Source of the DNA: CAWFZT01 sp963820415
GTDB taxonomy: Bacteria > Chloroflexota > Anaerolineae > Anaerolineales > Anaerolineaceae
Direction of reading: 5' to 3'
Length of the DNA: 64,000 nucleotides
NCBI GenBank assembly: GCA_963820415.1
Contig: CAWFZT010000006.1
Span: 806,001-870,000 of the forward strand
In this document: one piece after another, positions 44,070 through 52,659 of the stretch
Position numbering within the stretch: position 1 is the first letter of the stretch
Layout of the letters: the number at the start of each line of letters is the position of its first letter
The notes under the pieces: generated by a model
What the model was told of the DNA's origin: nothing
Seen by the model: the letters and a program-made list of their open reading frames with translations, nothing else
Databases searched by the model: none
Program-made: the position numbers and the translations under genes

Positions 44070-45779
44070 ATGAGCGATATGCTAGAAAAGGAAAAATCTC
44101 GATTGGAAATGAAAGCATTGCTTGAAGGTTATCCTTCCCTCAAGCAAATCATGCAAAATATTAAACAAGTGGTGTGGATACTTGACCTGAATACCAACCA
44201 AATTGTCTATGCCAGCCCGGTTTTTGAGAGCGTGTGGGGTCGTTCCTGTGAAAGTCTTTATGCCGATCCGTTAACCCTGATCAAAAGCGTCCATCCGGAA
44301 GACCGCGTGAAAGTGATGTCCGCCAGTCCTGACGAAAACCGCAAGTCCTCGAACCAATCCTACCGGATTCTACGGCCGGATGGCAGCCTGCGTTGGATTT
44401 CCGCGGATACCTTCCTGATTCACGAAGAATGGTTGGATACCTCTTATCAAGTCTGGGTTGCTCAGGATATCACCGATCAGAACCAGGTAGATCAGACCCT
44501 GCGGAAGGCGTTAGATCGTTCTCGCCAGCAGTTTACCCTCAGCCGGCGCATGAGCCAGGCCCGTAAACCTGAAGCAGTCCTCAAAACGCTGATGTCTGCG
44601 CATGAGCTGCGCTCGGCCCAACGGGCGGGCCTGCTTTTTTTCGATAATCCCAAGGTTGGGCCTGCCGGCGGGGTGGAGTTGACGGCCGCCTGGCTATCCA
44701 ACCAGACTCTTTCTGCCTGGCTGAGCGAATCTAACCTCTACGAAGAACCTGCCTTCTGGGAGCTGCTCCAACCAAACCGGACGGTGGTAATCGCAGACAT
44801 ACCATCCGACCTCCGTTTGACGCCTTTGCTGCGTGATTTCCTGCAGGAAGGACAAGTCCAAACCCTGGTAATCTTCCCGCTGGTCGCCTCGGGCGATTGG
44901 CTCGGATGTCTGCTGATTTACTACAAACACGAACATCATTTCGAGCATATCGAACTGCGCCATCTTAAAGTGCTGGTTGACCAGGCCGCTACCACCCTTT
45001 ATAACCTGCACCTGCTCAAGGTAGAGGAAGAATCCCGACACGAGGCGGAGCGAGCCAACGAGATTAAGACCGAGTTCCTGGCAATGATTTCGCATGAGCT
45101 GCGCACACCTTTGACCTCCATCAAAGGGTTTACCACCACCCTTCTCGCCGAAGATGTCACCTGGGAACCGGATGAACAGCGCGATTTTATCCAGACCATC
45201 CAACAGGAAACTAACCGGCTTCAGGAGCTGATTGATCACCTGCTGGATCTCTCGCGCCTGGAAGCTGGAATGCTGCCAATATCGCTGGAACCCCATTCTC
45301 TCCACGAAATTATGGAAGATGCCTTGCCGCAATTTCATAGCTTGACCGGCTGCCAAACATTAACCCTGCATCTGCCTGCTAACCTGCCGCCGGTATATGT
45401 AGACGCCAGGCGGATCGCCCAGGTCCTGGTCAACCTGGTGCGCAACGCCTCTGCCTATGCCCCCAAAGGGACTGAAATCAGCCTCTCGGCCAGCGTGCGG
45501 GGAGGTTTTGTACAGATTAATGTCACCGATCAGGGACCAGGTATTCCGCCGGCCGAACACAAAAGGGTGTTTAAGGCTTTTCAGCGGGGCGCAAACCTGG
45601 AGAACAGCGCCGCGCAAGGCGCCGGATTGGGATTGGCGATCTGCAAAGGGCTGGTGGAAGCCCATGGCGGCCGTATTTGGATTAAGAAAAAAAACACTCC
45701 GGGAGCGACCATCTCCTTTACCATCCCACTCGTGCCTTCCGAAAGTACCCCGGCGAAGCCTGCGGAAGAGGAGCGCTAA
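44070..45779 (+). CDS. PAS-GAF sensor histidine kinase
   Basis: A 569-residue soluble kinase. A PAS domain (about 25-145; QVVWILDLNTNQIVYASPVFE, then VAQDITDQ), a GAF-like domain (about 155-320), a HisKA domain with His near 342 (MISHELRTPLTSIKGF) and a HATPase domain (NLVRNASAYAPKG, DQGPGIPP, GAGLGLAICKGLVEAHGG). No membrane segment is seen, so it senses an internal signal. It lies 3 bases before its response-regulator gene. The C-terminal half resembles KdpD; the convergent Mg-type P-ATPase may be a target, by neighbourhood only. Confidence 0.92.
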   Translation: MSDMLEKEKSRLEMKALLEGYPSLKQIMQNIKQVVWILDLNTNQIVYASPVFESVWGRSCESLYADPLTLIKSVHPEDRVKVMSASPDENRKSSNQSYRILRPDGSLRWISADTFLIHEEWLDTSYQVWVAQDITDQNQVDQTLRKALDRSRQQFTLSRRMSQARKPEAVLKTLMSAHELRSAQRAGLLFFDNPKVGPAGGVELTAAWLSNQTLSAWLSESNLYEEPAFWELLQPNRTVVIADIPSDLRLTPLLRDFLQEGQVQTLVIFPLVASGDWLGCLLIYYKHEHHFEHIELRHLKVLVDQAATTLYNLHLLKVEEESRHEAERANEIKTEFLAMISHELRTPLTSIKGFTTTLLAEDVTWEPDEQRDFIQTIQQETNRLQELIDHLLDLSRLEAGMLPISLEPHSLHEIMEDALPQFHSLTGCQTLTLHLPANLPPVYVDARRIAQVLVNLVRNASAYAPKGTEISLSASVRGGFVQINVTDQGPGIPPAEHKRVFKAFQRGANLENSAAQGAGLGLAICKGLVEAHGGRIWIKKKNTPGATISFTIPLVPSESTPAKPAEEER

Positions 45780-45782
45780 AAC

Positions 45783-46466
45783 ATGGGGAATATTTTAATT
45801 GTTGAAGATGACCCCAGTATCCGCAAACTGGTGCGGGTCAACCTGGTGAAACGTGGCTATACGGTCAGCGAAGCGGAGGACAGCCACCAGGCCATTGCCC
45901 TATTTCAAGAGGTGCCCGTTGACCTGGTTCTGCTTGACCTGGTGCTGCCCGGGCTTTCGGGGGTAGATGTGTGCGCCTGGATGCGGGCGCGTTCGGACGT
46001 GCCTATCATCGTCTTGAGCGCCCGGTTAGAAGAAGATCTCAAAGTCGCCGCCCTCGATGCGGGTGCGGATGACTACGTGACCAAGCCGTTCGGATCGGAA
46101 GAATTACTGGCGCGGGTACGCGCTTTCTTGCGCCGCTCCTACGTCTCAGCGAAAACCTCTGAGACAAAGATTGTGATCGGCGATTTGCGCATCGATCTGG
46201 CAGAACGCCGGGTCTTCATCGCTGAGGCCGATTTGCACCTCACAAAGACGGAGTATGCTCTCCTGGCTGAACTGGCGCGCCACCTGGACGCCATCGTTAC
46301 CCATGATGAGCTGATCACCCTGGTTTGGGGGGCGGAGTATCGCGGTTCAAACCACTATTTACATACTTACCTCGGCCGCTTGCGTAAAAAACTAGGGGAG
46401 TATGGCGAGCTTCTTGAAACTGTCCCTGGGATGGGATACAACTTGCACTCAAAGAAAATCTACTAG
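45783..46466 (+). CDS. OmpR/KdpE-type response regulator
   Basis: A 227-residue regulator. The receiver domain (ILIVEDDPSIRKLVRVNL) has the phospho-Asp near 51 in LVLLDLVLPGLSG and Lys in DYVTKPFG. The C-terminal winged helix (IGDLRIDLAERRVF to LETVPGMGYNL) is the OmpR DNA-binding type. It is the cognate partner of the kinase just upstream. Confidence 0.95.
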   Translation: MGNILIVEDDPSIRKLVRVNLVKRGYTVSEAEDSHQAIALFQEVPVDLVLLDLVLPGLSGVDVCAWMRARSDVPIIVLSARLEEDLKVAALDAGADDYVTKPFGSEELLARVRAFLRRSYVSAKTSETKIVIGDLRIDLAERRVFIAEADLHLTKTEYALLAELARHLDAIVTHDELITLVWGAEYRGSNHYLHTYLGRLRKKLGEYGELLETVPGMGYNLHSKKIY

Positions 46467-46562
46467 CCAATATTCATTTTGGTGTTGGTGCATGATCAGG
46501 TTGACCTGTTTTAACAGGCATGGTACCGGCCGGAAGAGTGATCAGTCATACGATCTCATAAC

Positions 46563-49166
46563 TTAAGTAACAGCATTCTCCGCCCGAGAATAGAAATACT
46601 TCTTAGCCAACTCAGTGGTCAGGACGTAGAGCATCGTCAGCGCGAGCATTGCCAGCATGAGCGGTGCAGGCAAGGGGATAAAACCAAACACCGAGATGAA
46701 CGGCAGGTACGGCAGTATGAGGGTAATTGCAATGAAGATCAATGAACTCACCAGCAGAAGTTTGCCCGGGCGGCTGCGGAAGAAGAGATGGCGCGTTCGT
46801 ACTACCAGGGCGATGACCAACTCCGTTATCAGGGACTCGATGAACCAACCGGTGCGGAACTCATCCGGCGAAGCGCGGAACAGAAACAGCAACGTCCCGA
46901 AGGTCAGGAAGTCGAAAATCGAACTAACCAGACCGAAGAGCACCATGTAGTTGCGGATGAACTTGTTATTCCAGCGGTGCGGTCGCTCCACCATTTCTGG
47001 GTCCACATTGTCGCTGGCGATGGTTGTGGCAGGAATGTCGGAAAGGAAATTATTGAGCAGGATTTGCGGAGCGAGCATGGGTAGAAATGGCAGCAACATC
47101 GAAGCCCCGGCCATGCTGAACATGTTGCCGAAGTTGGCGCTGATAGTGGTAATGATGTACTTTATCGTGTTAGCGAACGTCAAGCGGCCTTCATCAATGC
47201 CCTGCCGCAGGATGTTCAAATCCTTCTTAAGCAACACAAAATCAGCGGCTTCTTTGGCCACATCCACAGCCGTGTCCACGGAGAGGCCCACGTCCGCGGC
47301 GTGCAGGGCCGGGGCGTCGTTGATGCCATCGCCCATATAGCCAACCACATGCCTGGTCTTTTGCAGTGCGAGGATGATGCGCTCTTTCTGGTTGGGATCC
47401 ACTTCGGCGAAGAGAGTGGTGCGTTCGGCAAGGTGCCAGAGCGCCTCGTCATGCAGGTCGTTCAGTTGACTTCCTGTCAACACGCCTTGCAGAGGCAGGT
47501 TCACCGCCTCGGCGACGTGGCGGGCCACTTTCTGGTTATCGCCGGTGATGATCTTCAGTTGCACCCCGCGCTTTGCCAGATCGACTATGACTTGCTGCAC
47601 ATCGGCCTTCGGTGGATCGAAGAAAAGCAGATAGCCGGCGAAGGTGAGTGCGTTTTCATCGGCTTTCGTATACTCTTCAGGCTGCCCGTCTACCGTCTTC
47701 GTCGCCAGGCCGAGTACCCGGAAACCTTTTTCGCTATATTCACTGTAGCGTTTTTCAATCTCTGCCAGCGTTGGCGCGCCTAACGGATGGGCTCCATCCC
47801 CAGATTGAAAGCTGGTACAGATGCTCAGAATGTTCTCCAATGCACCCTTGCTGATGAAGGTACGCTCGCCCTGGGCATTGGCAACAACCACACTCAGGCG
47901 CTTGCGCACGAAGTCGTAGGGGATTTCTTCCAATTTTTGCTCGGCGCTTATATCCAGCCCGGCCTTCTTTGCGGCAGCTTGAATCGCGTCATCCAACGGG
48001 TTATTCAGCCCGGTCTGGTAGTGTGCGTTGAGATAAGCGTAGGTCAGAACAATCTCGGATGGTTGCCCTTGCGTATCGAGCGCGCCGTCGAGGCTAACGA
48101 CACCCTCGGTTAGTGTGCCGGTCTTGTCGGTGCACAGCACGTCCATGCTGCCGAAGTTCTCGATGGAGGTCAGGTGGCGCACGATCACGCCGCGTTTGGC
48201 CATCTCCTGTGCGCCGTGGGAGAGGGTGATACTGATAATAGCGGGCAAAAGCTCGGGCGTCAGGCCTACCGCCAGCGCCAACGCAAAGAGAAGCGAGTCT
48301 AACAGCGGCTTGGCGAGGAAAACGTTGACTGCCAAAACGATGACCACCATCACCAGCATAACTTGTGTGAGCAGGTTACCGAAGTGACGGATGCCGCGTT
48401 CAAACTCGGTCTCCGGCGGGCGCAGTCTCAGCTTTTCCGCCACCTGGCCGAACACGGTGAACTTTCCCGTCTGCACAATCAGCACCTCCGCGGTTCCGCT
48501 GCCAACGCTGGTACCCATGAAAACACAGTTGGTACGCTGCGCCAGGCTGGCATTTGCCGGGACAGTCCCAGGCTTCTTTTCAACCGGAAAGGTTTCGCCG
48601 GTAAGTACAGCCTGGTTGATAAAAAAGTCATTTGCTTCCAGCACGATACCATCGGCCGGGATCAGGCTGCCCGCCGAGAGCGCCACGACATCCCCTGGCA
48701 CCACTTGTTCGGAGGGCAGCATCTGCGGCTGGCCACCTCGCAGCACACTGGATTTAATCATGATTTGGGAGCGTAATTTCTCGACGGCGTTGCCGGCAGT
48801 GTATTCCTGCACGAAGCCAAGGATCGTGCTGCCAAGCACTATGGCAAGTACAATGCTGGCATCTACCCACTCTCCCACGATGCCGGAGACAATTGCGGCA
48901 AAAATGAGGATGAGAACGAGCGGACTCTTGAACTGGCTCAGCAACAGGCGCAACGCGGTGACTTGCTGCTGGGCTCTAATTGTGTTCAGCCCATATTCCT
49001 TCAGACGTTGCTGAGCGTCTACAGGCTTAAGACCTTTCCTGGAAGCGTGCAGTGCGGAGAGGAGTTGCTCGGGTGCCAGACTCCAATAACCGGCTGAAGC
49101 AACCTGGGCAACCTGTTGCCCCGCTTTGGGTGGTGTACTGGTTGAAAGATTAGGGAGGGCCTTCAT
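46563..49166 (-). CDS. mgtA: Magnesium-translocating P-type ATPase (P3B, MgtA-like)
   Basis: An 867-residue membrane pump. The P-type core is complete: TGES-equivalent AVLTGETFPVEKKPG, phosphorylation Asp near 346 in VLCTDKTGTLTEG, and hinge GDGINDAPALHAADVGLSVDTAVDVAKEAADFVLL. The C-terminal membrane part has NFGNMFSMAGASMLLPFLPMLAPQILLNNFLSD, typical of MgtA/MgtB. About ten membrane segments are expected. The ATG has an AGGAG Shine-Dalgarno. It converges with the two-component pair. No leader-peptide or Mg riboswitch was recognised in the 340 bases upstream. Confidence 0.93.
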   Translation of the reverse strand: MKALPNLSTSTPPKAGQQVAQVASAGYWSLAPEQLLSALHASRKGLKPVDAQQRLKEYGLNTIRAQQQVTALRLLLSQFKSPLVLILIFAAIVSGIVGEWVDASIVLAIVLGSTILGFVQEYTAGNAVEKLRSQIMIKSSVLRGGQPQMLPSEQVVPGDVVALSAGSLIPADGIVLEANDFFINQAVLTGETFPVEKKPGTVPANASLAQRTNCVFMGTSVGSGTAEVLIVQTGKFTVFGQVAEKLRLRPPETEFERGIRHFGNLLTQVMLVMVVIVLAVNVFLAKPLLDSLLFALALAVGLTPELLPAIISITLSHGAQEMAKRGVIVRHLTSIENFGSMDVLCTDKTGTLTEGVVSLDGALDTQGQPSEIVLTYAYLNAHYQTGLNNPLDDAIQAAAKKAGLDISAEQKLEEIPYDFVRKRLSVVVANAQGERTFISKGALENILSICTSFQSGDGAHPLGAPTLAEIEKRYSEYSEKGFRVLGLATKTVDGQPEEYTKADENALTFAGYLLFFDPPKADVQQVIVDLAKRGVQLKIITGDNQKVARHVAEAVNLPLQGVLTGSQLNDLHDEALWHLAERTTLFAEVDPNQKERIILALQKTRHVVGYMGDGINDAPALHAADVGLSVDTAVDVAKEAADFVLLKKDLNILRQGIDEGRLTFANTIKYIITTISANFGNMFSMAGASMLLPFLPMLAPQILLNNFLSDIPATTIASDNVDPEMVERPHRWNNKFIRNYMVLFGLVSSIFDFLTFGTLLFLFRASPDEFRTGWFIESLITELVIALVVRTRHLFFRSRPGKLLLVSSLIFIAITLILPYLPFISVFGFIPLPAPLMLAMLALTMLYVLTTELAKKYFYSRAENAVT

Positions 49167-49354
49167 TTGACTTCTCCTGACCTCATTTTGTTATTATTTC
49201 GCTCCGACATCGATACCTGCAGTGGTATTTTCTATTCAAGCGTTACAGTAAGAGGACCCGTATCTTAGATCGTTCTAGAGCATTTGTGGATCAACATTCA
49301 CCTTAAGATTATACCTCTCCCGCACCTTTTATTTATGCTCCAACACGGGTTCAT

Positions 49355-49372
49355 TGGGATTTGCCGTGGAAG
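49355..49372. repeat. Fragment of the 94-bp hairpin element
   Basis: The sequence TGGGATTTGCCGTGGAAG matches the outer left arm of the element at 57766-57859 with one mismatch. It lies about 45 bases upstream of the first Dps-type leader. Confidence 0.4.
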
Positions 49373-49418
49373 TTCAACACATAAATTCCCAAACAACTCC
49401 AACACCTGATTATATTGA

Positions 49419-49506
49419 TATTTTATAGGTTGTATTAGGGACGTAGATAGCTCCTTTAGATTAGGATGGTAGGGTAGCAAAAAACCATCTACTGAAAGGA
49501 AGCTGC
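49419..49506 (+). promoter_or_regulatory. Dps-type leader, copy 1
   Basis: The block from AGGTTGTATTAGGGACG through GATAGCTCCTTT to the GAAAGGAAG ribosome-binding site is shared, at fixed spacing, with 53541-53624, 61391-61477 and (less closely) 62320-62403. The core between GGACG and GGTA has no insertions or deletions in any copy, as expected for a promoter. No standard -35/-10 pair is evident, so an alternative sigma factor is possible. A GATGGT/ACCATC inverted repeat is present here and in copy 2. Confidence 0.65.
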
Positions 49507-49659
49507 ATGGAACACAATCGTAGCGACGGCCACAACACGAAGCTGCAGCTCCATATCCAGCCGAATATTCGACTGGATTGCGTTGTCTACCATTTGGTTG
49601 GGGAAATTCTCAACCATGGACCAGTTCACGGCGAAAGCCAGAAAAGGATTAGAAAATGA
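49507..49659 (+). pseudogene. Internally deleted Dps (50 residues)
   Basis: The frame encodes the first 37 residues of the Dps at 53625 (MEHNRSDGHN, IQPNI, EILNH), then jumps to its last residues (PVHGES versus PVHSKS). DNA on both sides of the joint matches that gene, so about 130 codons including the whole ferroxidase region are gone. The stop overlaps the next start (ATGA, 49656), so the mini-ORF may now act as a translated leader for that gene. It keeps a good Shine-Dalgarno. Confidence 0.75.
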
Positions 49660-50087
49660 ATGATCAACAATTAGCAACCAAAGTTCGCCATGATGGCGCC
49701 AGAGTAAAAAAAGATCTAACCACCCTGGTGGAAGATGGCACCGCTCAGATTAGCAGATTTGAAGACAAGGTTAGCCAAGCCCCTGGCAAAGTCAAAGAAA
49801 ATCTGACCACCTGGGCGGAAGATGGCGTCTCTCAATTGAGGGAAGGATTTGAAAAAGTGACGGGCGATGCAAGGGAGGCCGTGGTTAGCGCTACGACGGT
49901 GGTGAAAAAAGATGTTGGACATGGATTGAGCCAATACAACGCCAAAGCCCAGGAAGTTGCCGATAGAGTTCCAGGCGGTTTCGGTAAAAAGGCTGCCAGT
50001 TACCCCTGGGTGGCGATATCACTTGCCCTGGTGGTTGGTTTCCTTCTGGGTAGTTTTCTCAAACCCATCCGGCAAACTCTTGGGTAG
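49656..50087 (+). CDS. YqjD/ElaB-like (DUF883-type) membrane-anchored protein
   Basis: A 143-residue, largely helical charged protein with a C-terminal membrane segment (YPWVAISLALVVGFLLGSFL) containing a glycine-zipper-like VVGFLLGSF. The helical part holds two related units (KKDLTTLVEDGTAQI and KENLTTWAEDGVSQL). The closest match in design is the YqjD/ElaB/DUF883 family, which binds ribosomes at the inner membrane in stationary phase in E. coli; that role here is inferred. It is translationally coupled to the deleted Dps frame upstream. Confidence 0.7.
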   Translation: MNDQQLATKVRHDGARVKKDLTTLVEDGTAQISRFEDKVSQAPGKVKENLTTWAEDGVSQLREGFEKVTGDAREAVVSATTVVKKDVGHGLSQYNAKAQEVADRVPGGFGKKAASYPWVAISLALVVGFLLGSFLKPIRQTLG

Positions 50088-50159
50088 GTCCAATTGAAGG
50101 GATTCAAGGTTAGACAACACAACATTAACCGCAATACCAAGAAGAGCTAAACCTTCTTT

Positions 50160-50239
50160 TTATTACGAACATGCGAAAAGGATATATTCAATCGCATGAG
50201 CACAATAGATAAACTGATCGAAAAGGAACGGAGATTAGA
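50160..50239 (+). repeat. GlsB leader type A, copy 1
   Basis: About 80 bases before the GlsB start, from GCGAAAAGGATATATTC to GGAGATTAGA, closely match the 80 bases before the truncated GlsB at 56268. The match runs through the start codon. Confidence 0.65.
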
Positions 50240-50509
50240 ATGGGAATACTTTCCTGGATCGTTGTCGGTTTGATCGCCGGCTGGTTAGCTGGAATGGTAA
50301 TGCGAGGGGGCGGCTACGGGGTGATTGGTGACATCATCGTCGGCGTGGTTGGCGGATTGTTGGGAGGTTGGATTGCCACCTCGTTGCTGCATATTGGCGC
50401 CGGGATGAATGGTATCAACCTGGAGTCGATCCTGGTGGCGTTTGCAGGGGCGGTGGTACTGCTCGTCTTATTGCGACTGTTATTTGGCGGACGGAGAGTT
50501 TTCCGTTAA
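50240..50509 (+). CDS. GlsB/YeaQ/YmgE family stress protein, copy 1
   Basis: An 89-residue membrane protein of the transglycosylase-associated family (Pfam Transgly_assoc). It has three hydrophobic segments, and Gly-rich motifs GWLAGMVMRGGGYGVIGDI and GVVGGLLGGWIATSLLHIG. Expression of relatives rises under envelope, acid and stationary-phase stress; the biochemical role is unknown. A GGAGATTAGA site precedes the ATG. Two further full copies lie at 51215 and 55251. Confidence 0.92.
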   Translation: MGILSWIVVGLIAGWLAGMVMRGGGYGVIGDIIVGVVGGLLGGWIATSLLHIGAGMNGINLESILVAFAGAVVLLVLLRLLFGGRRVFR

Positions 50510-50539
50510 AGTCGACCATAGGAAATCCTTTCGGTTTAT

Positions 50540-50575
50540 TTGGTTCCGATATCCCCCTTCCAATATCGGAACCAA
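50540..50575 (+). terminator. Stem-loop after GlsB copy 1
   Basis: A perfect 13-bp inverted repeat (50540-50552 with 50563-50575) and a 10-base loop lie 31 bases after the stop. There is no T run, so it may be a Rho-type or processing hairpin. Confidence 0.5.
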
Positions 50576-50662
50576 TAAGAATTCCCCGCCGGCGATTTTC
50601 CTCCAACTGTACCGGCTTTTTTCTAGCCGAGTAGTTTGCTTCGCTAAGGAACAGAGGTATTG

Positions 50663-50899
50663 ATGAATGAAATGCAGATGACCAAGATTGTGGAACAGTT
50701 CAGCCGAAAGAGTGAACCGGTAGAAGGGCAAATTACGGTCACACGAGTGCCGGACTACAAGACAGTATATGTCGAGCAGATTGGCGGGATTGGACGCTCG
50801 ATAGTCCTGAGCGAATACAAGGTGGATGGAAAAACCTACTGGGCAGGATACAGCTCGCGCAGTGAAACCGTTTTCGTGAGCCAGGCAAGCCGAGACTAA
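50663..50899 (+). CDS. Small protein of unknown function
   Basis: A 78-residue soluble protein, probably beta-rich (GQITVTRVPDYKTVYVEQIGG, VDGKTYWAGYSSRSETVFVS). I do not recognise the family. The ATG at 50663 has a GAGG Shine-Dalgarno. It sits inside the stress island between two GlsB copies and is followed 29 bases later by another small gene. Confidence 0.6.
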   Translation: MNEMQMTKIVEQFSRKSEPVEGQITVTRVPDYKTVYVEQIGGIGRSIVLSEYKVDGKTYWAGYSSRSETVFVSQASRD

Positions 50900-50928
50900 A
50901 GAGAAAGATCTATAAAAGGAGAATAAAT

Positions 50929-51114
50929 ATGGGACGTAAAGGTGTAAGCAAGCGCAAGCCAAAGCAAACAACTCCTACACCGTTGTCCAGTAACAATGCC
51001 AGCGGCAGTGTATCTTCAGTTATGCAGGCAGCGGAAAGCCAGCCGGTCAAGTCATTTGAACCTGGCAAGGCTGTCCCTTTCTCAGACTCAAAGAAAAAAA
51101 CCAGGAAGGGTTAG
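50929..51114 (+). CDS. Small basic disordered protein
   Basis: A 61-residue protein rich in Lys, Ser, Pro and Thr, without hydrophobic segments (MGRKGVSKRKPKQ to KKKTRKG). It is probably disordered and could bind nucleic acid or polyanions. It has a strong AAAGGAG Shine-Dalgarno, which supports translation. The family is not recognised. Confidence 0.6.
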   Translation: MGRKGVSKRKPKQTTPTPLSSNNASGSVSSVMQAAESQPVKSFEPGKAVPFSDSKKKTRKG

Positions 51115-51152
51115 ATCTTCTGTTTAGGATTGGAATTACAAATATACGTAAG

Positions 51153-51167
51153 GCGCAGGTAATGCGC
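51153..51167 (+). promoter_or_regulatory. Conserved hairpin in GlsB leader type B, copy 1
   Basis: GCGCA-GGTAA-TGCGC, a 5-bp stem with a 5-base loop, lies 48 bases before GlsB copy 2. The same stem with a different loop (ATCTC) lies before GlsB copy 3 at 55188, flanked in both by GTAAG and A(C/T)GAC. Confidence 0.45.
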
Positions 51168-51214
51168 ACGACGTAAATAAACTGATTAGACATAAAAAAG
51201 AGTAGAGGATTATT

Positions 51215-51481
51215 ATGGGAATTCTTTCCTGGATCATAGTTGGTTTAATCGCCGGCTGGTTGGCCGGAATGGTAATGCGCGGGGGCGGCTACGGGTTGAT
51301 TGGGGATATCATCGTCGGCGTGGTTGGCGGGTTGTTGGGAGGTTGGATCGCTACCTCACTGCTGCATATCGGCGCCGATGTTAATGGCATTAACCTGGAG
51401 TCAATCCTGGTGGCGTTTGCTGGGGCGGTGATACTGCTCGTCTTGCTGAGACTGTTGAATGCTGGAGGGCGAAGGATTTGA
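51215..51481 (+). CDS. GlsB/YeaQ/YmgE family stress protein, copy 2
   Basis: An 88-residue paralogue of the protein at 50240, nearly identical over the first 75 residues (GWLAGMVMRGGGYGLIGDI) and different only in the tail. Three hydrophobic segments are seen. The upstream leader differs from copy 1 and matches that of copy 3. GAGGATTATT precedes the ATG. The high identity suggests recent duplication or gene conversion. Confidence 0.92.
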   Translation: MGILSWIIVGLIAGWLAGMVMRGGGYGLIGDIIVGVVGGLLGGWIATSLLHIGADVNGINLESILVAFAGAVILLVLLRLLNAGGRRI

Positions 51482-51496
51482 CGCTAAAGTCAGCCA

Positions 51497-51551
51497 TGCC
51501 CTCCGTGGGCCTGCGCTTATGTCATCTTATAGCCGCGATCCACGGAGGGCA
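51497..51551 (+). terminator. Long-loop stem after GlsB copy 2
   Basis: A perfect 12-bp inverted repeat (TGCCCTCCGTGG / CCACGGAGGGCA) with a 31-base loop lies 15 bases after the stop. Confidence 0.5.
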
Positions 51552-51558
51552 ATAAAAG

Positions 51559-51602
51559 AATCCACGAAACTTACACAAAAAATATCGTGTTCTTCGTGGA
51601 TT
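51559..51602. terminator. Second stem-loop before the lipid kinase gene
   Basis: A perfect 10-bp inverted repeat (AATCCACGAA / TTCGTGGATT) with a nested ACAC/GTGT pair. It follows directly on the stem at 51497-51551 and precedes the lipid kinase gene by 100 bases. Confidence 0.5.
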
Positions 51603-51702
51603 TATTAATCTCAATCTCATTCCTGGCGACCGATACGGGTAGGACTCGAACGGATGGGATTGTAGAAAAATCATCTACTTGATCTAAAAATTGAGAGCAT
51701 TT

Positions 51703-52659
51703 ATGGAACTTCACCTTAAGAATAAACGCCGCATACGAGCCAAGCTGATCTTCAATCCCAGTGCAGGGGCAGCCAGAGCATCCCCCATTGAGATAGTGGA
51801 AGTGATCCATGAGATGCAGAAATGGAAGCTCGTACCGGAAGCCTACCTGGTCGAGCCGGGCTGCGACCTGCCAGGGGTGGTCCGGGATGCCCTGGCACAG
51901 GGGATCCGAATGTTCGTGGTATGCGGAGGTGACGGCACCATTTCTGCCGTGGCCAGAAGTCTGGCCGGTACTCATGCCACCCTGGGGATCATCCCCATCG
52001 GCACGCAGAATAACACCGCCCTCAGCCTGGGCATCCCTTCGGACGTCCCGGCTGCCATCGCCATCCTGCGTACAGGCCGGCGTATCAAAGTGGACGTTGG
52101 CATGGCCATCTGCGGAAAAATTCATACACCTTTCCTGGAAGTTTGCTCGGTGGGGCTGGTTTCGACCCTTTTCCCTTCCGCCGACGATATCCAGCACGGC
52201 AACCTGGCGCAGGTAGGCGATTTCCTGGCAACCCTGGCCGGTTCACCACCAGCCGAAATACATCTGTTGCTGGATAACAAACAGGAGATCCACAATCTGG
52301 GTCATGTGGTATTGGTATCCAATATGCCCTACATCGGCTTTCATTATCAGGTAGGCTCTTTAGCTTCATTCCATGATGGCTTGTTGGATGTGCTGTTCTT
52401 TGCCGACCTATCCAAGCTGGAACTGCTGGGCTATGTTCTCCAGGGGGTGGGTGAAGGTAAGCCAGAAGACTCACGCATCCAGCACTTCCACGTACGCAGG
52501 GTGGATATTGACACCCAGCCTGCCATGCCGGTCATGGCGGATGGAAATGCGTTAGGTGAAGGGCTGGTGCGTATTGAAGTGCAGCGGCACGCCCTGGCGG
52601 TGATGGTAAGCCAGTTGGCGCCTGTAACGCAACCTGAACCGGAAGTGATCATTGCCTAG
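51703..52659 (+). CDS. Diacylglycerol kinase family lipid kinase
   Basis: A 318-residue soluble protein of the DagK/YegS/sphingosine-kinase family. The nucleotide-binding motifs are FNPSAGAA, VVCGGDGTISAVA and IIPIGTQNNTA; the second domain is beta-rich, with the FHDGLLDVLFF element. It probably phosphorylates a membrane lipid at the cytoplasmic face. The ATG at 51703 is chosen over a TTG four codons upstream; the Shine-Dalgarno is weak. It overlaps the PAP2 phosphatase gene by 8 bases, so the two may work in opposite directions on one lipid pool. Confidence 0.9.
   Translation: MELHLKNKRRIRAKLIFNPSAGAARASPIEIVEVIHEMQKWKLVPEAYLVEPGCDLPGVVRDALAQGIRMFVVCGGDGTISAVARSLAGTHATLGIIPIGTQNNTALSLGIPSDVPAAIAILRTGRRIKVDVGMAICGKIHTPFLEVCSVGLVSTLFPSADDIQHGNLAQVGDFLATLAGSPPAEIHLLLDNKQEIHNLGHVVLVSNMPYIGFHYQVGSLASFHDGLLDVLFFADLSKLELLGYVLQGVGEGKPEDSRIQHFHVRRVDIDTQPAMPVMADGNALGEGLVRIEVQRHALAVMVSQLAPVTQPEPEVIIA

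Noticed and set aside
51571..52197. Minus-strand open frame of 208 codons over the lipid kinase gene
   Set aside because: Antisense to the NPSAG and GGDGT motifs of the kinase.
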